Shown here piece after piece: positions 4,573-5,428 of a stretch of DNA of 5,428 nt. Origin of the DNA: Candidatus Woesebacteria bacterium UBA925 (lineage in GTDB: Bacteria > Patescibacteriota > Microgenomatia > UBA8517); assembly GCA_002293705.1 (NCBI GenBank), contig DBDT01000066.1:1-5428 (forward strand), given 5' to 3'. A model generated the notes under the pieces. It worked only from the letters and a program-made list of their open reading frames with translations, made no database searches and was not told where the DNA came from. The position numbers and the translations under genes are program-made. Position 1 is the first letter of the stretch, and each line of letters starts with the position of its first letter.

Positions 4573-5211
4573 ATGAGAAACCCAGGAACCAATGCATCAA
4601 GCGCATCTTCAAGAAAGATGTTGGCACAGCTGATGAATCTTTACCAAGAAAAGCCATCAGTGCAAATGTTTATTGAAGGCTTTTTAACCATTAGCGCAAT
4701 TACAATCTTTGTTGCCTTTGCAATAAGGCCAACCCTCACAACAATCGGCAAATTGCTTTCTGAGATAAGAGAAAAAGAGGCGGTTGCTATGAAACTTGAT
4801 GACAAAATTAGCGCAATTAGTCTTGCGCAAGACAACTATAGAAATGCTGGAGACTTGATCAACTTTTTGTCAGACTACATTCCAGAAACACCAGAAATAG
4901 ATAGAGCCACCATTGTTTGGGAGACACTATCTAAAAACTCGCAGGTTTCAATGGTTGCACTAAATGGTGGGCCAGTTTCCATCACCAATACTGATGGAAT
5001 TTCTACTCCGACTACTTTTCCACTCAAGCTATCATTTGAAGGAAGCTATGAGGCATTAAGCAATTTCATCAACTCATCCGAAGAATCAGGAAGGCCAGTT
5101 GTCGCTAGAGAGATATCAATTAGAGTGGTAGATGAAGTACCAGACACATTAAACCTTCAGGTAACCGGAGATGTGGTTTACTTTCCTAGAGGAGAAAAGT
5201 TTGCGCCATGA
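4573..5211 (+). CDS. pilO: Type IV pilus inner-membrane assembly protein, PilO-like
   Basis: PilO heterodimerises with PilN and stabilises the periplasmic part of the alignment complex (family knowledge). The 212 residues show the PilO plan: a short cytoplasmic N-terminus, one membrane helix (33-51, ending AIRPTL), a coiled coil (about 58-90), then a ferredoxin-like domain (about 100-208) with the typical FPLKLSFEGSYEALSNFINS strand-helix at 138-157. The order after pilN supports the call. ATG at 4573 has no Shine-Dalgarno; a three-codon ORF overlaps the pilN stop and ends 3 nt before it, suggesting translational reinitiation. Met16 and Met21 are alternative starts and would keep the membrane helix. 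Its TGA overlaps the ATG of the next gene. Confidence 0.87.
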   Translation: MRNPGTNASSASSRKMLAQLMNLYQEKPSVQMFIEGFLTISAITIFVAFAIRPTLTTIGKLLSEIREKEAVAMKLDDKISAISLAQDNYRNAGDLINFLSDYIPETPEIDRATIVWETLSKNSQVSMVALNGGPVSITNTDGISTPTTFPLKLSFEGSYEALSNFINSSEESGRPVVAREISIRVVDEVPDTLNLQVTGDVVYFPRGEKFAP

Positions 5212-5420
5212 CAAAGAAAAAATACAATCGATTGCCATTTCTACTAAAGCTGGGGATTTTAACTGCCCTGACAGTTTCTGTTTGGGTTGGCTTTGACATC
5301 TACAGAGCATTTACTGAAAAGCCAAACCCAATTGTTCCAGCAGAGCTTACCGACCCACTCTCACCTACACTGGACACATCGGTTCTTGAGTCATTGAGAA
5401 ACAAAGTATATGGTGAATAA
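5208..5420 (+). CDS. Small single-pass membrane protein of the pilus operon
   Basis: The 70-residue protein has a basic N-terminus (TKKKYNR), one membrane helix at about 12-29, and a short extracytoplasmic tail rich in Pro and Leu (PLSPTLDTSVLESLRNK at 50-66). Its ATG overlaps the pilO TGA (ATGA), so the two are translationally coupled; a GAGGAG at 5189-5194 lies a long 13 nt upstream and may help. The position after pilO is where pilP sits in proteobacteria, but it lacks the Cys lipobox and beta domain of PilP. Similar small proteins follow PilO in CPR genomes, as far as I recall. A role as a third partner of PilN/PilO is inferred from operon position only. Confidence 0.8.
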   Translation: MTKKKYNRLPFLLKLGILTALTVSVWVGFDIYRAFTEKPNPIVPAELTDPLSPTLDTSVLESLRNKVYGE

Positions 5421-5425
5421 TATAT

Positions 5426-5428
5426 ATG
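5426..5428 (+). CDS. Possible start codon of the next operon gene (window edge)
   Basis: The last three bases are ATG, 5 nt after the TAA of the 70-residue gene, with GGTGA at 5412-5416 lying 9 nt upstream. This looks like the start of the next gene of the pilus operon, but only the start codon is present. Confidence 0.3.

Noticed and set aside
1..5428. CRISPR array, tRNA, insertion sequence or recoded TGA
   Set aside because: No regularly spaced repeats, tRNA-like cloverleaf, transposase or terminal repeats were seen by eye, and TGA acts as a normal stop in pilN and pilO.

Overview
This window reads as a chromosomal segment of a Candidate Phyla Radiation (Patescibacteria) bacterium, perhaps Microgenomates- or Katanobacteria-like. 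That assignment is an inference. It rests on the style of the PilN/PilO pair, a MurJ with a lineage-typical N-terminus, and a small secreted Asn/Gly/Thr-rich 'TGGN' repeat protein of a kind familiar from these genomes. The DNA is AT-rich. TGA is used as a stop (ends of pilN and pilO) and tryptophan is TGG, so this is not a TGA-recoded lineage such as Gracilibacteria.

Layout. Positions 1-610 (minus strand) hold the 5' two thirds of hrcA, the heat-shock repressor; the gene runs off the left edge. A CIRCE-type operator lies on its start codon and promoter. A divergent unknown gene (705-1160, plus) shares the promoter region and ends just before a perfect 15-bp inverted repeat. Next is a TTG-started secreted protein (1299-1901, plus) made of two diverged copies of a repeat joined by a Cys-rich linker. 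A bidirectional terminator (1919-1949) separates it from the convergent murJ (1957-3657, minus). rpsT (3709-3942, plus) diverges from murJ across 51 bp. After it comes the start of a type IV pilus inner-membrane operon: pilN (3998-4561), pilO (4573-5211) and a 70-residue single-pass membrane protein (5208-5420). A possible further start codon sits at the right edge.

How the genes relate. HrcA probably represses itself through CIRCE, and may also affect the divergent unknown gene because the two promoters nearly share a -35 box. MurJ serves the cell envelope, rpsT serves the ribosome, and PilN/PilO form the inner-membrane alignment complex that links the pilus motor to the envelope. The clearest unifying pattern is in gene starts. 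hrcA, rpsT and pilN have a -10-like hexamer only 6-7 nt before an ATG and no Shine-Dalgarno, so leaderless mRNAs are predicted. The two genes with the strongest Shine-Dalgarno sequences instead start with GTG or TTG. I found no mobile element, CRISPR array, tRNA or rRNA, and no gene-free stretch over 300 bases.
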